Shown: positions 24,943 to 34,200 of the stretch, piece by piece
Numbering within the stretch: the first letter of the stretch is position 1
Layout of the letters: each line of letters begins with the position of its first letter
Source: Sediminibacterium sp.
GTDB taxonomy: Bacteria > Bacteroidota > Bacteroidia > Chitinophagales > Chitinophagaceae
DNA: 64,000 nucleotides
Direction of reading: 5' to 3'
Assembly: GCF_030695065.1 (NCBI RefSeq)
Contig: NZ_JAUYTR010000009.1
Span: 62,001-126,000 of the forward strand
Translations under genes and position numbers: made by a program
The notes under the pieces: generated by a model
The model's database searches: none
Told to the model about the DNA's origin: nothing
The model's input: the letters and a program-made list of their open reading frames with translations, nothing else

Positions 24943-26376
24943 TTATTTACTTTTTATCAGTTTAATAGCAGCTTCTACCCAATCACTATCAGTTAAATAA
25001 ATAGCCGGTTTAATCCCCTCCTTATCAATAGACTTTCCTTCATTTAACCATAAATAACGATTGGTTGGCAATTGAATTCTAATTGCAGCAATATTGGTAG
25101 AATAGTTTACCACATTGCCATAATCAATCATTCCTCCTGAATTGGAACCCATTACATTTACTTTATCACTTTGAGCAGCTAATATTGTAAATAGCTCTCC
25201 GCTACTTACTGTTTGCTCGTTAATTAAAAGTGCAATTTTTTTAGGAAATAGATTGGCGTTATTAATCAACAAGGTATCAGTGAGCTTTTCATCTCCGTTA
25301 TACATTTTATCATAATTTGCTTTCATCTTATTTAAACGCACATCCATTTTAAGCTTATCAACGCTGTCCAAACTTTGATAATAATTTGAGATAAACGTTT
25401 TGTACCAGATATCATAATTACTTTTCGTCATTCGCATTTCAGTATTATACATTACGATAGGCCTTGTATAAATATATTCTAATAACTGAAGTCCAATACT
25501 GTAATCGCCCCCGCTATTATTACGAAAGTCTAAAACCCAAAATGGAATTGTATCCAACTTTTCTTTATACTTTTTTAAAAGATATTCCGTTTGCTCATTG
25601 GCATTATTTTCAAATGAAGGGAATTTCCAAATAGCAACATCTTTTTGAAAAATCAAACTAGGGGCATATCGATCTTTTGACATTTCATATTCTACTATAT
25701 CTTTTTTGACTTTTACAGCCGGGTATATTTTCTCATAAAATACTATATCAAAATCAAGAATATTGTCAACTATTTGAACTTCATGCTCGGATTGATCAGA
25801 CTTATCGCCTTCATAAAAAGTGCCTTGGTATTTACTCCCTACTTTTTGAATTACTAGTTTTACTTCACCTATTTTCCAGTTCTGATTGGTAGTAGAAAGT
25901 ATGACTGCATGAAATTGTCTGTCATTTATTTTAGTCACCCCAAGTTTATAACTTGCACTTTCATAGATTCCTTCAATCGGATCAAGTTTTTTTGATTGAT
26001 CCAAGTAAGCTATTATTTGATTTTCGGTTAATTTGGAATAAAGTATCTGAATCGCTTTAACCACTGAACTATTTTGTACTATTACTTTTGGCTTAGTGTA
26101 TTTTATTCGTAGATGTTTGTCTTTAAAAAAAGATATCCATTCTTGTAATAGTTTTGCACAACTGCTATCTGTAGAAATGCTTTTTGATTGAGCATACTTA
26201 TTACTAGTCCAATCGAGATAAACAGCCTTGTTATCATCTGTTACTTTATCAAACCAACCTGCGTAATTGTCAGTTACAATTGATTGAGTTTGTAAAAACA
26301 AACTATCACATTTACAGTTTTGCCCAAAAGACAGCTTTGTAACAATTAAAAAAATGAAACAGGAAAGACCTTTCAT
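24943..26376 (-). CDS. secreted S41-family peptidase
   Basis: A 477-residue protein with a signal peptide (MKGLSCFIFLIVTKLSFGQ). The C-terminal half is an S41 (C-terminal processing/tricorn) protease domain: WVLDFRNNSGGDYSIGLQLL matches the oxyanion loop DLRxNxGG, and EQTVSSGELFTILAAQ contains the nucleophilic Ser (391 or 392). The N-terminal half has no PDZ that I can identify and is probably a family-specific beta domain (KYQGTFYEGDKSDQSEHEVQ). Likely periplasmic peptide or protein turnover. The gene is divergent from the MFS transporter across 189 bp. Confidence 0.87.
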   Translation of the reverse strand: MKGLSCFIFLIVTKLSFGQNCKCDSLFLQTQSIVTDNYAGWFDKVTDDNKAVYLDWTSNKYAQSKSISTDSSCAKLLQEWISFFKDKHLRIKYTKPKVIVQNSSVVKAIQILYSKLTENQIIAYLDQSKKLDPIEGIYESASYKLGVTKINDRQFHAVILSTTNQNWKIGEVKLVIQKVGSKYQGTFYEGDKSDQSEHEVQIVDNILDFDIVFYEKIYPAVKVKKDIVEYEMSKDRYAPSLIFQKDVAIWKFPSFENNANEQTEYLLKKYKEKLDTIPFWVLDFRNNSGGDYSIGLQLLEYIYTRPIVMYNTEMRMTKSNYDIWYKTFISNYYQSLDSVDKLKMDVRLNKMKANYDKMYNGDEKLTDTLLINNANLFPKKIALLINEQTVSSGELFTILAAQSDKVNVMGSNSGGMIDYGNVVNYSTNIAAIRIQLPTNRYLWLNEGKSIDKEGIKPAIYLTDSDWVEAAIKLIKSK

Positions 26377-26565
26377 TTAGACTGAATTAAAACATTTAAT
26401 AAAAAAGAAAAAGGACTAAATGTACTTTTAAGCAAGTAATATAAATAATTCTCGGGCTACTTTTAGACCATTCCTCAAGCCAGTCTATTTATTTCTTTAA
26501 TCACACAATAACTCCTTCAACAAAATCACAAATTATAATTATATTGTCCATTCAAAACTTGCTAT

Positions 26566-27759
26566 ATGAATATAAATACCGGTATTAAATTATCGTTAAT
26601 GATGTTTCTACAGTACTTTATATGGAGTGCTTGGTACGTAACACTTGGAACTTATATGAGCGAACCCCCACTGGGTGCTTCTGGCATTCAAATTGGGGCT
26701 ACTTACGGTGCACTAGCAATTGCCACCATGATATCGCCTTTTTTTGTGGGTTTAATTGCCGACCGTTTTTTTGCAGCACAAAAAATTATGGGGATTTTAC
26801 ATATTTTGGGAGCCGGTCTATTATTGATGGCTACCAAAATTACAGATAGTAATATTTTTTATTGGACCATTCTATGTTATTCATTGCTATACATGCCAAC
26901 CATTGCTTTAAGTAATAGCGTGGCTTTCTCACAAATGACCGACCCAGGTAAACAGTTTCCTTGGATTCGAGTATTCGGCACCATTGGCTGGATTGTTGCA
27001 GGAGTGATGATAGGTCAAATGGGTATTGAAAAATCAGCAGATACATTTTATATTGCTGCGGCTGTTTCTGGGGGATTAGGGCTGTTCAGCTTTATATTAC
27101 CCAACACACCACCAAAGGCGCAAACAACAGACGCTTCCTCTGCTTTAGGTACAGAAGCATTTGTATTATTTAAAGACAAGTCCTATTTAGTGTTTTTTAT
27201 AGCAGCTATTCTAATTTGTGTTCCACTATCATTTTATTATGGCTTTGCAAATCCGTTCCTAAACGAAATTGGCTTCCCCAATGCAGCATCTAAAATGACA
27301 TTGGGCCAAGTTTCTGAAGCTGTATTCATTTTAGCCATCCCACTGCTCTTCAATAGAATTGGTGTTAAGAATATGCTGATTTTTGGTATGTTGGCTTGGG
27401 TGTTGCGCTATGTATTCTTTGCTTACGGAAATACTGGAGACGCCAATTGGATGTTGTATGCAGGTATTGTACTGCATGGTATTTGTTACGATTTCTTCTT
27501 TGTAACAGGCTATATGTATACCGAGAAAAAAGCGGGGGAAAAAATCAAGAATGCGGCACAGGGCTTATTCACTTTTGCTACTTATGGATTAGGAATGGTT
27601 ATAGGTACTGGCTATTCTGGTTATGTTGTAGATGGCGCTAAAACCGCTACTGGCCATAATTGGATGAGTATCTGGATGGTACCCGCCTATATTGCAGCAG
27701 CCGTTTTAGTGTTTTTTATCCTTTTCTTTAAAGAAAAAAAATCAATAGCAACAACATAA
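26566..27759 (+). CDS. MFS transporter, nucleoside:H+ symporter-like
   Basis: A 397-residue, twelve-helix major facilitator. The first helix MMFLQYFIWSAWYVTLGTYM, the loop YGALAIATMISPFFVGLIADRFF and LMATKITDSNIFYW match the nucleoside symporter (NupG/XapB-type) group common in Bacteroidota, where it often accompanies sugar or polyol dehydrogenases. Here it is followed 18 bp later by a Gfo/Idh/MocA oxidoreductase, so the pair probably imports and oxidises one compound (nucleoside, sugar or polyol); the identity is not visible in the sequence. Confidence 0.88.
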   Translation: MNINTGIKLSLMMFLQYFIWSAWYVTLGTYMSEPPLGASGIQIGATYGALAIATMISPFFVGLIADRFFAAQKIMGILHILGAGLLLMATKITDSNIFYWTILCYSLLYMPTIALSNSVAFSQMTDPGKQFPWIRVFGTIGWIVAGVMIGQMGIEKSADTFYIAAAVSGGLGLFSFILPNTPPKAQTTDASSALGTEAFVLFKDKSYLVFFIAAILICVPLSFYYGFANPFLNEIGFPNAASKMTLGQVSEAVFILAIPLLFNRIGVKNMLIFGMLAWVLRYVFFAYGNTGDANWMLYAGIVLHGICYDFFFVTGYMYTEKKAGEKIKNAAQGLFTFATYGLGMVIGTGYSGYVVDGAKTATGHNWMSIWMVPAYIAAAVLVFFILFFKEKKSIATT

Positions 27760-27777
27760 TTATAAAAAATCAATTTC

Positions 27778-28971
27778 ATGCAACGTATTGCCATGTTAGG
27801 TTCCGGCTTTATTGGCCGTTTTTATGCAGACTCTTTGCAAGGTTATAGAAGCAGAGATAGCATTGTGAGTATTTATTCTAGAAGAGAGGAAAGCGCCCGT
27901 AAATTTGCGGAAGACTACCAATGTCACCATTACACCACAGTAATGGAAGAAGCAATTGCGAGAGAAGATGTAGACATTGTTTGTATTGCACTTCCCAATA
28001 ATTTACATGAAGCAGCAGTAATGCTTTGTTGCAAACACAAGAAAGCAGTAATGACAACCAAACCCTTGGGCAGAAATGCTGCTGAAGCAAAGCGAATGTT
28101 AGAAGCGGTAGAAGCAGCAGGCATTTTCAATGGTTATTTAGAAGACTTGGTATATACACCTAAATTTATCAAAGCTAGTCAAAGTGTTCATGAGGGTGCA
28201 TTGGGTAGAATTTTATGGGCAAAAAGTCGCGAAACTCACCCTGGCCCACACAGTGAATGGTTCTGGGATATTGAACAAGCTGGTGGGGGCTGCATTCTAG
28301 ACTTAGGTTGTCATTGTGTAGAAATTACCCGCAGTTATATTGGCAAAGACATAAAGCCGATTGAAGTAATGTGTTGGGCCGATACCCAAGTAAAACCAAT
28401 TGATGCAGAAGACCATGCTATTGGATTAGTTAAATATGAAAACGGTGCTATTGGACAGTTCGAAGTAAGCTGGACTTTTAGAGGGGGGTTAGATTTGCGT
28501 GATGAAGTAATGGGAACAGAGGGCACTATTTGGATTAACTCCTTTTTACGAACAGGTTTTGATATGTTCACTACAGGAAAAGGCGGTGATTATATTGCTG
28601 AGAAAGCAGAAAGTAATAGTGGTTGGTTATTCCCTGTAGGTGACGAGTTAAATGAGTTGGGCTACAACCATATGTTTATGGATATGTTCAACGCCTTAGA
28701 AAAAGGAATTGCACCCAAAGAAACATTTTACGATGGCTATGTAGTTAATGCCATACTCGATGCCGCTTACAAAAGTGCCAAGTCTAAAATATGGGAACCA
28801 GTTCAATTAGATATTTGGAGAGGACAAACAGGACTTACCAAGGAATCTCATTTGGTTTCTTATGATCAAGATCACTACTTAGTAAAAGAAGAGATGACGC
28901 ATTATGGCGCTAAAAAACTCATCTTAAAGCATAAGACAACTGGTAAAATTACAGAACAGCTAATGAATTAA
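27778..28971 (+). CDS. Gfo/Idh/MocA-family oxidoreductase
   Basis: A 397-residue NAD(P)-dependent sugar or polyol dehydrogenase. Rossmann motif MLGSGFIGRFYADSL (6-20), nucleotide pocket IVCIALPNNLHEAAVM, the catalytic-loop TTKPLGRNAAEAKRM (Lys-Pro pair) and the C-terminal GGGCILDLGCHCVEITRSYIG segment carrying the HxxE-type motif are all recognisable. Substrate is unknown. It follows the MFS transporter with an 18-bp gap. The 3' end overlaps the convergent cmk gene by 23 bp. Confidence 0.93.
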   Translation: MQRIAMLGSGFIGRFYADSLQGYRSRDSIVSIYSRREESARKFAEDYQCHHYTTVMEEAIAREDVDIVCIALPNNLHEAAVMLCCKHKKAVMTTKPLGRNAAEAKRMLEAVEAAGIFNGYLEDLVYTPKFIKASQSVHEGALGRILWAKSRETHPGPHSEWFWDIEQAGGGCILDLGCHCVEITRSYIGKDIKPIEVMCWADTQVKPIDAEDHAIGLVKYENGAIGQFEVSWTFRGGLDLRDEVMGTEGTIWINSFLRTGFDMFTTGKGGDYIAEKAESNSGWLFPVGDELNELGYNHMFMDMFNALEKGIAPKETFYDGYVVNAILDAAYKSAKSKIWEPVQLDIWRGQTGLTKESHLVSYDQDHYLVKEEMTHYGAKKLILKHKTTGKITEQLMN

Positions 28972-29641
28972 TTTTTTCGTTTACCCATTGGAGAGCGGTT
29001 TTCAACTGCTCTTCTCTGGTTAAATGACTATTGTCTAAAACCACCGCATCATCCGCTTTTCTTAAAGGACTAAATTCTCTGGTACTATCAATTTCATCGC
29101 GCATAGCTAAATTCGCTTGCACTTCTTCTTTTGTGATTCCAGGATTCTTTGCAGATAATTCTAAATACCTTCTAGCAACTCTAATTGAAGGATCTGCAGT
29201 TACAAATATTTTCAATTCAGCATTCGGGAAAACAGTTGTACCAATATCTCTACCATCCATTACAATGCCCTTTTGTAATCCCATTTTTTGTTGCTGTGCC
29301 ACTCCAAATTCTCTTACATATTGGTTGGCTGCCACATCACTTACCAGATTGCTCACCCGCATTTCGCGTATCTCATTTTCTACATTTCTACCATTCAATA
29401 ATATATCACTGCTTCCTGTTGATTCATTGTAATCAAATGCAAGATTGATCTGCTTTAACGCCTCCTGAACTGCTGTATCATTAGTATAATCAATAGCATG
29501 TTCTATAAAAAATAATGTGATAGCCCTATACATGGCCCCGCTGTCAATAAAAACATAATTCAACGCCTTGGCCATTTGTTTAGCCAGGGTGCTTTTTCCA
29601 CAGGAAGAATATCCATCAAGGGTAATAATAATTTTTTTCAT
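28949..29641 (-). CDS. cmk: (d)CMP kinase
   Basis: Phosphorylates CMP and dCMP in pyrimidine nucleotide synthesis. P-loop ITLDGYSSCGKSTLAK (4-19), IDSGAMYRAITLFF, GRNVENEIRE, VMDGRDIGTTVFPNAELKIF and RARRYLE-type LID are the family signatures; 230 aa is normal. An in-frame ATG six codons upstream (29659) is possible, but MKKIIITLDG is the standard start. A minus-strand TAACTTTG ending 15 bp upstream is a candidate -7 element. Overlaps the convergent oxidoreductase gene by 23 bp. Confidence 0.96.
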   Translation of the reverse strand: MKKIIITLDGYSSCGKSTLAKQMAKALNYVFIDSGAMYRAITLFFIEHAIDYTNDTAVQEALKQINLAFDYNESTGSSDILLNGRNVENEIREMRVSNLVSDVAANQYVREFGVAQQQKMGLQKGIVMDGRDIGTTVFPNAELKIFVTADPSIRVARRYLELSAKNPGITKEEVQANLAMRDEIDSTREFSPLRKADDAVVLDNSHLTREEQLKTALQWVNEKINSLAVL

Positions 29642-29656
29642 AAAAGCTTCTTGCTG

Positions 29657-29664
29657 CAAAGTTA
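29657..29664 (-). promoter_or_regulatory. -7 element candidate for cmk
   Basis: Minus-strand TAACTTTG matches TAnnTTTG and lies 15 bp before the cmk ATG at 29641. It overlaps the stop of the upstream GDPD gene by a few bases at most; no -33 TTG seen. Confidence 0.4.
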
Positions 29665-29665
29665 A

Positions 29666-30568
29666 TTAAGGAAAATAAAAAAGATTGGGATAGTCTGAAA
29701 TGATTCCATCAACACCCAATGAACGTAATTTTTTCATGGTATCTAAATCGTTCACAGTCCATGGAACTAATTTCATTCCCTTTGCCTTACAATCCTTTAC
29801 TAAAGCTTCGTTCACCAAACTATGATGAGGGCTATACACCCTGGGGGTGAATCCCAATTCTTGTAATTGCTCAGCTAAAGTTTTCTTATTATAGTCTTCT
29901 ATTAATAAAACAGTTGCAATAGCGGGGTACTGTTGATGCAGGTATTGCAAGGTTCTAATATCAAATGATTGAATGGTTACTCTGTCAACTAATTTTTTAT
30001 GATGTATTATAGCAACTAATAAATCCACAAATTCTTTTGGAGCAGGATGGTACTCATTATCTGTTATTGCTTGTGATTTAGTTTCAATATTATAAAACGG
30101 AAGCGGCTTATTATTATCTGCAGCATATTGGTCTGAAGCTTCAATTACATCTAGCAACAAAGGTTTGGTAGCAGCCATTTTTTGTTGCTGAGGAAATCTT
30201 GGGTTTCCTCTTAAACCTACATCATAACGCTGAGTAGCTGCATAACTCATTTTGTAAATATTCAATTTTTTTTCTTCGGCTTTACTTACAAGTGTACCAT
30301 CGGGTTTAGTAGTTATTTCATGGTTAAAAAAAGGCTCATGACTAACTAAAACTTGTTTGTCGGCGGTAATTACTGCATCCATTTCTAAAGTAACTGCACC
30401 TAAATCAATGGCTTTATACATAGCCGATACAGTGTTTTCTGGAACCAACCCACGGGCACCTCTATGGCCTTGCCAATCAAATACTTGCGTTTTATTTTGT
30501 TGACTCATTTTAGTGCTACTGCAGCTGTACAAGCAAATTATACAGCAGATGATAAAAATATTTTTCAT
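29666..30568 (-). CDS. glycerophosphodiester phosphodiesterase lipoprotein
   Basis: A 300-residue GDPD-family enzyme, hydrolysing glycerophosphodiesters to glycerol-3-phosphate and alcohol. The signal ends in lipobox LYSC (Cys16). The TIM-barrel signature begins WQGHRGARGLVPENT (about 32-46), with the metal/catalytic EMDAVITADKQVLVSHE further on; the late LVPWTVNDLDTMKKLRSLGVDGIISDYP is also typical. Probably anchored at the outer face of a membrane in the periplasm. A 6-bp gap to the PaiB-like gene suggests one transcript. Confidence 0.94.
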   Translation of the reverse strand: MKNIFIICCIICLYSCSSTKMSQQNKTQVFDWQGHRGARGLVPENTVSAMYKAIDLGAVTLEMDAVITADKQVLVSHEPFFNHEITTKPDGTLVSKAEEKKLNIYKMSYAATQRYDVGLRGNPRFPQQQKMAATKPLLLDVIEASDQYAADNNKPLPFYNIETKSQAITDNEYHPAPKEFVDLLVAIIHHKKLVDRVTIQSFDIRTLQYLHQQYPAIATVLLIEDYNKKTLAEQLQELGFTPRVYSPHHSLVNEALVKDCKAKGMKLVPWTVNDLDTMKKLRSLGVDGIISDYPNLFYFP

Positions 30569-30574
30569 GAATGA

Positions 30575-31198
30575 TTATTGTATATTCAATCTTTTTTTCA
30601 TTTCTACTGCGGCTAATTTTTCTTCAAGATTACCCTCTGCTAATGTTTGAATAATATTTGCTTGAATATGGCTTGGCTTATTTTGACTCCATTTAAAAAC
30701 GTGCTTTAATTGAGTTACTTCAATTTCAAATGCAATAATTGCTTTCATGTTCAATTGAATATATTCTTCACTCATATGCTCCATTTGCGATGGAGAAGAA
30801 GGATTCTGCTCATATTTAGCAGTTAAGTTTTTCAACATTTCATGTAATTCAGCATCTCCTAAAAAATGTATAATACCTGTTGCATGAACAGCAGAATAAT
30901 TATAAGTACTAGCAGTATTTTGTGGCTCATAATGTTGCGCACTAATATATGCATGCGGACCAGTAAATATTGCCAACACTTTATCGTTATGCTCAAATGC
31001 AATAGTATGTGCCTGTTTACGCATAATATGTGCTTGTAAGAACAGTTGGTTGTTACGCAAATTTATCATGACAGGCACATGAGTAGCTACTGGGAATCCC
31101 TCAATACCTACACCACATATAGTAGCAAATGAATTGGATTGCATAAATGCCAAAACATCCGCTTGTTCTGCTGTTGAAAAATGATTAGTTAAGTACAT
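30575..31198 (-). CDS. FMN-binding negative transcriptional regulator-like protein (PaiB family)
   Basis: A 207-residue split-barrel flavin-binding protein. The start MYLTNHFSTAEQADVLAFMQSNSFATICG and the middle AIFTGPHAYISAQHYEPQNTASTYNYSAVHATG match the PaiB/FMN-bind-2 family; the W(Y/Y)-containing motif is replaced by STYNYSAVH. PaiB was described as a regulator of sporulation and protease genes in Bacillus, but many homologues are probably flavin-dependent redox proteins. A TACCTTG motif (31208-31214, minus strand) is close to the -7 consensus. Followed 6 bp later by the GDPD gene. Confidence 0.88.
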   Translation of the reverse strand: MYLTNHFSTAEQADVLAFMQSNSFATICGVGIEGFPVATHVPVMINLRNNQLFLQAHIMRKQAHTIAFEHNDKVLAIFTGPHAYISAQHYEPQNTASTYNYSAVHATGIIHFLGDAELHEMLKNLTAKYEQNPSSPSQMEHMSEEYIQLNMKAIIAFEIEVTQLKHVFKWSQNKPSHIQANIIQTLAEGNLEEKLAAVEMKKRLNIQ

Positions 31199-31229
31199 GC
31201 TACTTGCAAGGTAGGATTATTTTGAAAAC

Positions 31230-32321
31230 TTAAAAGCTAACGGCCAATGCAGTGGTTGCTGTAAACATATTTTGAGTAGGTAAATTATATTGCTTTGTAA
31301 ATATTAAATCCCCGCTTTGCAAATGTTTTAATTCAACTCTCCATAAAAAATACTTATTGCTAGCCCAATCTGCATTCAAGGAAATGCCATTCACCCTGAA
31401 ACCATTTGCAGTGCCTGTATAAATAATAGCCCCATTTGGATCTTGGTAAGACTCTGTTCTTAACGTAAACTTCATATTATCTCTCACTGCAAATTGTGCC
31501 ATTAAGATAGGTGTATACCAAACCTGGCTTTGATTAATGCCTTTTGCTTTCTGTAAGCCTATATCAAATCCAGCTATTACCCCTAACCTATTAGTCCATT
31601 GATGTAAAGCATATAAATTATGAAAATAGCGCGTTACTGGGTAAAAGCCGGCAATTGGAACACCAATAAAAGAACTACTATTAATGGTCCATTTACTATT
31701 CGGTTTATATTGAATCTGGTGTCCAAAAGATGGGCTGGTATTGCCTTTGGGCATTTGGATACGCTGCCAACCAGTTAAAACCAATGCACTCAAAAACCAT
31801 TTTTCATTGGGAGAAGTATAAGATATTTTTGCACCTGTTTCAAAATAGGGGGAATTATCTGCAGCTATGCTTCTACTTAATGTCCAGCAATCTTTACCTA
31901 TAGCACTTTCGAATCCAATATGTGAAGTGAATACGCCAGCATCAAGCCACCAATTAGCTTTCTTATTAAGCTTCCAACCAATATTAGCTTCTAGGATTTG
32001 CTTGTAAATCCCCTCTTCACCTGCATAATTGGAGCGCATATAAGAGCCAAATCCTATAGCCAAATTAGCCCTTAGACGATTTTTATCATAAGCAGCTTTT
32101 ACAAAAGCCAAATTGATGCTAAGCGCTTTGTTTTCATCATGACTGTATGCGAAAGATGCGTCATTATTGGTTGTAGGACCATTGGAATTATGCTGATAAT
32201 AAACTTCTGCATAGCCACTTAACTGAATAGCAGCTTTTTTTTGGTTGAAAGCTGAGTCACTAGGTTGGGCAATAAGTGTTAAACAGATGCACCAAACAAT
32301 GATAGTGAATAAGCATTTCAT
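31230..32321 (-). CDS. outer membrane beta-barrel porin-like protein
   Basis: A 363-residue protein with a signal peptide ending at LIAQ (about 19). Alternating strands such as LSGYAEVYYQHNSNGP, AFVKAAYDKNRLRANLAIGFGSYM, WWLDAGVFTSHIGFE and a C-terminal Phe (TALAVSF) are typical of a beta-barrel; the layout recalls the putative OmpL-like porin-2 family. It ends right at the start-side of mrp (adjacent, no gap) so may be co-transcribed with it. Transported substrate is unknown. Confidence 0.85.
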   Translation of the reverse strand: MKCLFTIIVWCICLTLIAQPSDSAFNQKKAAIQLSGYAEVYYQHNSNGPTTNNDASFAYSHDENKALSINLAFVKAAYDKNRLRANLAIGFGSYMRSNYAGEEGIYKQILEANIGWKLNKKANWWLDAGVFTSHIGFESAIGKDCWTLSRSIAADNSPYFETGAKISYTSPNEKWFLSALVLTGWQRIQMPKGNTSPSFGHQIQYKPNSKWTINSSSFIGVPIAGFYPVTRYFHNLYALHQWTNRLGVIAGFDIGLQKAKGINQSQVWYTPILMAQFAVRDNMKFTLRTESYQDPNGAIIYTGTANGFRVNGISLNADWASNKYFLWRVELKHLQSGDLIFTKQYNLPTQNMFTATTALAVSF

Positions 32322-33413
32322 TTATACCACTTCTATTAATGAAGTCTGCGGCAAATTAGCATTGCGCATAGCAATGTTTCGAACTGTTTGTGCAGTAAAA
32401 TATCTGAATGCTTCTTTAGTTAAATCATCGTTTCCTACCATTGCTGGCACCCCTTCATCACCCCCTTCGCGAATGGTTTGAACTAAGGGAATCTGACCTA
32501 AGAAAGAGAGATCATATTCTTCAGCCAGTTTCCTTCCCCCCTCTTTACCAAATAAATAATATTTATTGTTCGGTAATTCTGCAGGGGTAAAATAAGCCAT
32601 ATTCTCAATTAAGCCTATGATGGGAACATTAATTTGTGCTTGGCTAAACATGGCAATTCCTTTTTTAGCATCTGCCAAAGCCACATTTTGTGGGGTCGTT
32701 ACAATTACCGCACCGGTTACTGGTACTGTTTGCATTAATGTTAAATGAATATCCCCAGTTCCTGGAGGCATATCAATAACCAAATAATCCAGCTCACCCC
32801 AATCTACTTCTGTAACAAATTGTCGTATTGCCGAACTAGCCATTGGTCCTCTCCAAACCACTGCATTTTTTTCGTCTACCAACAACCCAATACTCATGAG
32901 TTTTATGCCAAATTTTTCTAATGGAACAATCATTCCTTTACCGGCTACTTCTTTCATCATGGGCCTTGCTCCTCTTACGCCAAACATAATTGGCACACTG
33001 GGCCCATAAATATCTGCGTCCATTAATCCTACCGATGCCCCCCCTTCGGCCAATGCCAGAGCCAAATTTGCGGAGACAGTGCTTTTTCCTACTCCTCCTT
33101 TTCCGCTTACCACTGCAATAATATTTTTAACCCCGCCCAACACTTTCTGATCATCCTTTCTTGTAGAAGTGGTATTAGCAGTAAAGTTGACAGTTACTTT
33201 GGCACTCTTATTTACCAATAATTTGATGGCATTTTCGCTGGCCCTGCTCATTAAATCTTTCATTGGACAAGCTGGAGTAGTCAAAACAATGGTAAAGCTT
33301 ACCGCATCCCCATCAATCACAATATCTTTTACCATGTTAAGGGTTACCAAATCCTTTCCTAAATCTGGCTCCTGCACATTACTCAATGCTTGTAAGATTG
33401 CTTCCTTTGTCAT
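32322..33413 (-). CDS. mrp: Mrp/ApbC-family iron-sulfur cluster carrier ATPase
   Basis: A 363-residue P-loop ATPase of the Mrp/NBP35 group. Residues 1-80 are an MIP18 (DUF59) domain (TPACPMKDLM at 46-55), followed by a deviant Walker A GKGGVGKST (104-112), MDADIYGPSVPIM and the WGELDYLVIDMPPGTGD segment. The usual CxxC pair that bridges an Fe-S cluster in the dimer (ENM.YF.CP.C in most Mrp proteins) is missing: ENMAYFTPAELPNNKYYLFG stands there. I recall that Bacteroidota members share this form. It probably still binds ATP and may use other cluster ligands, such as the N-terminal Cys49. Confidence 0.93.
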   Translation of the reverse strand: MTKEAILQALSNVQEPDLGKDLVTLNMVKDIVIDGDAVSFTIVLTTPACPMKDLMSRASENAIKLLVNKSAKVTVNFTANTTSTRKDDQKVLGGVKNIIAVVSGKGGVGKSTVSANLALALAEGGASVGLMDADIYGPSVPIMFGVRGARPMMKEVAGKGMIVPLEKFGIKLMSIGLLVDEKNAVVWRGPMASSAIRQFVTEVDWGELDYLVIDMPPGTGDIHLTLMQTVPVTGAVIVTTPQNVALADAKKGIAMFSQAQINVPIIGLIENMAYFTPAELPNNKYYLFGKEGGRKLAEEYDLSFLGQIPLVQTIREGGDEGVPAMVGNDDLTKEAFRYFTAQTVRNIAMRNANLPQTSLIEVV

Positions 33414-33450
33414 TGTTGCTCAAGTTTTTGTTAAAATAACCGTTGAATTG

Positions 33451-33458
33451 CAAAGTTA
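33451..33458 (-). promoter_or_regulatory. -7 element candidate for mrp
   Basis: Minus-strand TAACTTTG fits TAnnTTTG, 37 bp before the mrp ATG at 33413. No clear -33 TTG at the expected distance. Confidence 0.35.
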
Positions 33459-33509
33459 ACAACCTAGGACTTTACTTTGTTATGAAATACGGAGAACAAA
33501 GCAAATTAG

Positions 33510-33517
33510 TACCTTTG
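33510..33517 (+). promoter_or_regulatory. -7 element candidate for the CarboxypepD_reg gene
   Basis: TACCTTTG, a TAnnTTTG match ending 26 bp before the ATG at 33544; no -33 element identified. It is divergent from the mrp candidate. Confidence 0.4.
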
Positions 33518-33543
33518 CCCTCCTTTAAACCGCAACTGCCTTT

Positions 33544-34194
33544 ATGAATAGATTGATTATACCTTTTTTGATATTGTTGGTTGGGTTAGGATTGGTGCAA
33601 AAGGTAAGTGCACAGCAAAACAACCCCTATAGAGATTCCATCGTGCAACTATACGGTGTAATAATGACTGCAGATAGTTTAAGGGGAATTCCATCCGCTT
33701 CTGTAATAGTTGAAGGAAAAGGGAGAGGAACCATCACTAGTTACGATGGTGTATTTTCTATTGCAGTCATGAAAGGAGATAGAATTACTTTTAGCAGTAT
33801 CGGATTCAAAAACAACAGTATTCAAATTCCATTTAATTTAGAAAGTAATCAATACAGTGTCATTCAATTATTAATTAGTGATACTGCTTATTTGCCTGCC
33901 ACTATTCTAAAGCCAAGACCTACCAAAGAACAATTTGAAAGAGACTTTTTAAATAATCGCTTCCCAGACGATGCCTATGAAATTGCTCGTAAAAATACCG
34001 ATGAAGCTACTCGTAGAATTTTATTAAACAGCTTACCAGCTGATGGCAGAGAAGCAGTTAATTTTCAACTAAGACAACAAACCAACAAATATTATTATGC
34101 GGGTCAGGTACCGCCAATGAATATCATGAACCCTGCTGCTTGGGCAGATTTTATTACTGCTTGGAAACGAGGTGATTTCAAACGAAAAAAATAA
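33544..34194 (+). CDS. secreted carboxypeptidase-like regulatory-domain protein
   Basis: A 216-residue exported protein: signal peptide MNRLIIPFLILLVGLGLVQKVSAQ, then a CarboxypepD_reg-like beta-sandwich (about 36-110; LYGVIMTADSLRGIPSASV, GTITSYDGVFSIAV, FSSIGFKNNS), as found at the N-terminus of TonB receptors but here without barrel. The C-terminal half (FERDFLNNRFPDDAYEIARKN onward) ends in a basic KRGDFKRKK. Common in Bacteroidota; function not known. It is followed after 6 bp by the acyl-CoA dehydrogenase-type gene, so the two are likely one transcript. Confidence 0.85.
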   Translation: MNRLIIPFLILLVGLGLVQKVSAQQNNPYRDSIVQLYGVIMTADSLRGIPSASVIVEGKGRGTITSYDGVFSIAVMKGDRITFSSIGFKNNSIQIPFNLESNQYSVIQLLISDTAYLPATILKPRPTKEQFERDFLNNRFPDDAYEIARKNTDEATRRILLNSLPADGREAVNFQLRQQTNKYYYAGQVPPMNIMNPAAWADFITAWKRGDFKRKK

Positions 34195-34200
34195 TTGACT

